Source: Xanthomonas hortorum pv. pelargonii
GTDB taxonomy: Bacteria > Pseudomonadota > Gammaproteobacteria > Xanthomonadales > Xanthomonadaceae
Length of the DNA: 64,000 nt
Direction of reading: 5' to 3'
Assembly: GCF_024499015.1 (NCBI RefSeq)
Contig: NZ_CP098604.1
Location: 1,922,001 to 1,986,000 of the forward strand
Shown here one piece after another: positions 60,845 to 64,000 of the stretch (positions are counted from its first letter, which is position 1; each line of letters opens with the position of its first letter). Position numbers and translations under genes: made by a program. A model generated the notes under the pieces. It worked only from the letters and a program-made list of their open reading frames with translations, was not told the origin of the DNA and made no database searches.

Positions 60845-61747
60845 CTAGCGCAGCGCGGAGCAATCTAGCGATCGTTGACGCGTTGCACCCGCGGCGCCCT
60901 GCAACGCAGTGGGTGCCGTCGCACTACGCACATCGATCCACCAGCGCGATTGCCCGGTGCCGCTGGGCATCAGCTGCGCGGGAAACCCCGCACTCACCAG
61001 GCTCGCCTGACGCCGCTCGGCGCGCTCGCGGCTCTGGTACTGGCCCAGCGCGACGGTGTTGTCCTCGCCTTGCGCAATCACGTAGTAGTCGCCGATGCCA
61101 GCCGCAGCGATGCGCTTGACCAACGCCTGCGCCGCGGCGCGATCGCCCACGCTGGGCAGCATCACCCGGAACGTACTGACCCCGGCGTCCTTGTCCTCGC
61201 GCACGCTGCTGCGCGTGGCTTGACTACGAATGCGTGCCAGCGCGGCATCGGCGTCGGCGCGTGCCGGATAGGGGCCCAGGCTGGCGCAGCGCTCTGGGGG
61301 AACGGGTGCGGGAGTCGGCACCGTTGGCGATGTCTTTGGTGCAGCCGCCACAGCAACCTCGGCCGGTTTTGGAGCGACCTTGGTTGTGGCCGGAATTTCG
61401 GAAGGTGTTGGCGATGTTTCAGCCACTGCGGTGGTAGCCGCAGCTGTCGAAGCGGCCGCCGCCGCTTGTTCCGTTGATGTCTGAGCTGGTGATGTCTGAG
61501 CTGGTACTGCTGCCGGTGCCGGTGCAACCGATGTTGCTGCCGGCACAGCGTCTGGAGCTGCTGTTGCTGCCTCTCCCGATATCGCAGCCGCCGCGCCTGT
61601 TGCGATGTTCGGCAACACCTCCAACCGTGCCACACCCGCCGGCTGCGCCGGAGCGGCCAACGCGGCCGGTGCCGGCTGCAGGGCCCACCACAACGCAACG
61701 CCGGCATTGAGGACGATCAAGACAACGATGAGCGCGCGTACATACAT
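60845..61747 (-). CDS. SPOR-domain membrane protein
   Basis: 300 aa. N-terminal membrane helix (VRALIVVLIVLNAGVALWWAL), then an Ala/Thr/Pro-rich low-complexity periplasmic linker (about 30-150) and a C-terminal SPOR domain (LGPYPARADADAALARIRSQ, then TFRVMLPSVGDRAAAQALVK, then WWIDVRSATAPTAL) expected to bind denuded septal peptidoglycan. Downstream of coaX by 155 bp on the same strand; in many proteobacteria a SPOR protein follows birA-coaX. Confidence 0.82.
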   Translation of the reverse strand: MYVRALIVVLIVLNAGVALWWALQPAPAALAAPAQPAGVARLEVLPNIATGAAAAISGEAATAAPDAVPAATSVAPAPAAVPAQTSPAQTSTEQAAAAASTAAATTAVAETSPTPSEIPATTKVAPKPAEVAVAAAPKTSPTVPTPAPVPPERCASLGPYPARADADAALARIRSQATRSSVREDKDAGVSTFRVMLPSVGDRAAAQALVKRIAAAGIGDYYVIAQGEDNTVALGQYQSRERAERRQASLVSAGFPAQLMPSGTGQSRWWIDVRSATAPTALQGAAGATRQRSLDCSALR

Positions 61748-61902
61748 GCAATGGATTCTAAGAGTGGCCGATAACCGCTGGCGAGCGCTCGACGACTCGG
61801 CGCGAGCGGCAGTCAGCCAGTGACCCCAGTGTACGAGCGCGACATCCCGATGCCGAGCACCGGCCGCCCATCTGGCGGCTGCGCGTCTTTCAATCACCGC
61901 CC

Positions 61903-62631
61903 TCAGGGCGCCGACGCAGACCTCGCCCAAATCGCCAGCCCATCCAGCACCAGCGCAGCGCGGAACGTGGCATCGGGCAACAACGGCAGCAACGGTGGCG
62001 CGCCACCGCCATGCACCAGCAAGCGCACCGGTACGCCCAAACTGCGTTGCGCGTGCTGCAGGCTGCGCTCGATCAGCGCCACCGCCGCACCATCGCAACC
62101 AGACGCCAGCGCATCGTCGGTGTCGTTGGCCAGCTCCACATAATTGCCTCCGCTGGCCGGCAATTGCACCGCGCGGGCATGCAGCGCTTCGCGCATGGTG
62201 GTCGGCGAGGCGGCGATGCGCCCGCCATGATGCTGCCCATCGGCCCCAAGCAGATCGATGGTCAGCGCAGTGCCCACGCCGGCCACCAGCACCGGCGCCT
62301 CGCCACGCGCGCCGAGCAGCGCCAGAAAGCGATCCACGCCGAAGCGGCTCGGGTCCGCATATGCAATCCGGATGCCGGCGCATTCGGCCGCTGTGCGCAC
62401 GATCCGCACCTGATCGAAGCGCTCGTGCAGGCAGGCGAGCATCCGCTGCGTCAATGCCGGCGCAGCAACGCTGGCCACATGCGCGATGCGCCCGGTCGGC
62501 AGCGCCGACAGTGCGGCCGCATCCATCGCCTCGGCGCCATGCGGCCACGCCTGCACATCGCCGGCGCGATCTCCCTGTAGCAGGGCGTACTTGAACCGCG
62601 AATTTCCCAGATCGAACAACCACTCGCTCAT
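61903..62631 (-). CDS. coaX: Type III pantothenate kinase
   Basis: 242 aa, ASKHA fold. Signature motifs: FDLGNSRFKYALLQG (phosphate loop, type III), GVDRFLALLGA, LVAGVGTALTIDLL and GGRIAASPTTMREALHARA. Catalyses the first step of CoA synthesis with no feedback by CoA in this type. Start overlaps the birA stop by 4 bp (ATGA), so translation is coupled, a common arrangement. Confidence 0.92.
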   Translation of the reverse strand: MSEWLFDLGNSRFKYALLQGDRAGDVQAWPHGAEAMDAAALSALPTGRIAHVASVAAPALTQRMLACLHERFDQVRIVRTAAECAGIRIAYADPSRFGVDRFLALLGARGEAPVLVAGVGTALTIDLLGADGQHHGGRIAASPTTMREALHARAVQLPASGGNYVELANDTDDALASGCDGAAVALIERSLQHAQRSLGVPVRLLVHGGGAPPLLPLLPDATFRAALVLDGLAIWARSASAP

Positions 62632-63593
62632 GCAGGTCTCACGCTCACTTCTCCGGAGTGGAACAGGCGCACCGTCTCGCCCAATTGCACCCGCAACGCG
62701 CCGTCGGCAGCCAGACCGAGCGCAACGCCGTGATGCCGGGTGCCAACCTCTTCGACCTGTACCGCGCGGCCACACAACACGTCCAATGCCGCATAGCGAC
62801 TCAGGAACGGAGCCAGCCCCTGCGCCTCGAACAGATCCAGCGCCGGCAGCAGCCCGGACAACACCGCCACCACCACGGTATCGCGCGACACCGCACGGCC
62901 CGCAAGCGTATCCAGATCTACCCACGGCTGGTCGATCGCAGCAGCCGCCGCAGCCGGCATGTGCACATTCAAGCCCAGCCCGATCACCGCACGCGCATTG
63001 CCGGCCATTTCGCCGCCACCTTCGATCAACAGGCCGCCCAGCTTGCGCTCGCGCGCCAGCAGATCGTTGGGCCACTTCAGCCCGACATCGGCAAACCCGC
63101 AACCGCGCAAGGCTTCGGCCACCGCCACACCCACCGCCAGACTCAGCCCGGCCAGCTGGCCCAACCCACCGCTGAAACGGCGCGAGGCCGATAGATAGAT
63201 ATGCGCACCCAGCGGCGAGGTCCATTGCCGGCCCCGACGGCCGCGCCCACCGGTCTGACGCTCGGCCAGCAGCACCGCCACGCCCTGCTCCGGCGCCGCA
63301 CGCGCCAGCAAGCTGGTGTTGGTGGATTCCAGCGTCCAGGCGACATCGAGTGCAGCCAGGCCCGCCAGCGCATCGCTCGACATGGCCGCACGAATCTGCG
63401 CAGCCTCCAGCAGATCCAGCGGCGCGGCCAGGCGGTAGCCATCACCGGCCCGCCCCTCGATGTCGACCCCGGCTGCGCGCAAATTTTGAATGCGCTTCCA
63501 CACTGCCGCACGGGTCAACCCGGCATCGCGCGCCAGCGCATCGCCGGATAGCCGGCCGCTCGCAAGTTTGGCCAGCAACGCGCGGTCATCCAC
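62628..63593 (-). CDS. birA: Biotin-protein ligase / biotin operon repressor
   Basis: 321 aa, same length as E. coli BirA. N-terminal winged helix (SGDALARDAGLTRAAVWKRI, about 15-34) followed by the ligase domain: biotin-binding TGGRGRRGRQWTSPLGAHIY, KWPNDLL and KLGGLLIEGG, and a C-terminal SH3-like domain. GTG start at 63593 with GGGGACC 6 bp upstream is preferred; an ATG at 63653 would add 20 residues unlike homologues. Coupled to coaX. Confidence 0.88.
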   Translation of the reverse strand: MDDRALLAKLASGRLSGDALARDAGLTRAAVWKRIQNLRAAGVDIEGRAGDGYRLAAPLDLLEAAQIRAAMSSDALAGLAALDVAWTLESTNTSLLARAAPEQGVAVLLAERQTGGRGRRGRQWTSPLGAHIYLSASRRFSGGLGQLAGLSLAVGVAVAEALRGCGFADVGLKWPNDLLARERKLGGLLIEGGGEMAGNARAVIGLGLNVHMPAAAAAAIDQPWVDLDTLAGRAVSRDTVVVAVLSGLLPALDLFEAQGLAPFLSRYAALDVLCGRAVQVEEVGTRHHGVALGLAADGALRVQLGETVRLFHSGEVSVRPA

Positions 63594-63721
63594 GGCAAGG
63601 TCCCCAAATCGATCCGCGAAAGTATGCGCCAAGCCCACCCGGGCGCCCAGCACGGCTTGCGTGAGGGAGTGAAAAGCGCGTTATGATCGCCAACTGACGC
63701 CGCTTGCCCTGGATGTGGACG

Positions 63722-63997
63722 ATGCGCCGAATCACGGTTTGCCTGCTCCTGTTATTGGCTCCGCTTGCCGCGCTGGCATCGGACCAACTGGTCGATGGCG
63801 ACCATGAGAGCTGCGTCAGCACCAATTCGGCTGCGCGCGGCAGGACGCCCAATGGCGAGGCCGCTGCACCGGCACGCGCTCCCGCGCACAAGCCCACGCC
63901 GGCCACCGGCGGCGGCGGTAGCGATGGCGAGGCTCTGTTCCCACGCATGCGCACGATGCCGCGCTGGCACAGTTTTCTGCCGGGCATGTTCCGCTGA
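63722..63997 (+). CDS. Small exported protein of unknown function
   Basis: 91 aa. Signal peptide MRRITVCLLLLLAPLAALAS; mature part is Pro/Ala/Gly-rich with one Cys (HESCVSTNS) and ends PRWHSFLPGMFR. Divergent from birA. Start at 63722 or 63713 (MWTMRRI); no clear SD. No family recognised. Confidence 0.6.
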   Translation: MRRITVCLLLLLAPLAALASDQLVDGDHESCVSTNSAARGRTPNGEAAAPARAPAHKPTPATGGGGSDGEALFPRMRTMPRWHSFLPGMFR

Positions 63998-64000
63998 TCC

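Overview
The window looks like a chromosomal segment of a Xanthomonas species or a very close relative in the Xanthomonadaceae. It is GC-rich, and the gene content and order are typical of that genus: speA/speE, glnB-ubiK-comM, a desaturase with its reductase, coaX-birA, a DUF3182 protein, tandem entericidins and a GlcNAc-type GH84 enzyme. The intergenic spaces carry several families of short palindromic repeats of the kind Xanthomonas genomes are full of. The species cannot be fixed from the sequence alone. I see no prophage, plasmid, rRNA or CRISPR array. There is one tRNA gene (Thr, TGT) and one complete insertion sequence (IS5 family).

Layout. 1-4.5 kb: divergent polyamine genes (speA start, speE), a PH-like/SHOCT protein, an outer-membrane protein and a small kinase-like protein. 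4.8-10.1 kb: a secreted GH84 glycosidase behind a duplicated operator-like motif, then PII (glnB), ubiK, comM and a lipocalin. 10.1-21.5 kb: a c-di-GMP phosphodiesterase, a fatty-acid desaturase and its ferredoxin-type reductase facing a TetR regulator, a glycine-zipper protein, a hydrolase/DUF3182 pair and small envelope proteins. 21.6-33.3 kb: an SDR epimerase, a two-component system whose kinase is frameshifted, a lysine/alanine-rich histone-like protein, a DegQ-type protease, a three-gene YqjD/YqjE-like membrane operon, an AI-2E family permease, a HAD phosphatase and an M17 aminopeptidase. 33.9-45.2 kb: a catalase-like/cytochrome b561 pair, a ThuA protein, and a DesK/DesR-like two-component system divergent from a MacA/MacB-like ABC efflux operon that an IS5 element has split exactly at a stop codon. 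45.4-56.3 kb: a lipoprotein hydrolase, two DMT permeases (rarD frameshifted), a Rap1a/Tai-like protein, an M28 peptidase, an MBL-fold hydrolase, trpS, csbD, two entericidins and an arginase. 56.7-59.1 kb: a four-gene roadblock/Ras-like GTPase operon resembling the actinobacterial conservons. 59.7-64 kb: a thymidylate kinase, tRNA-Thr, a SPOR-domain protein, coaX, birA and a small exported protein.

Most notable points: (i) a composite palindromic repeat in four copies whose hairpin arms show compensatory base changes; (ii) the IS5 insertion between an efflux ATPase and its two permeases; (iii) the roadblock/GTPase operon with an unrecognised third protein that looks like a degenerate receiver plus a CvnC-like winged helix; (iv) two single-base frameshifts (histidine kinase, rarD) in short C runs, which may be real or may be sequence errors; (v) palindromic operator candidates at three divergent or promoter regions.
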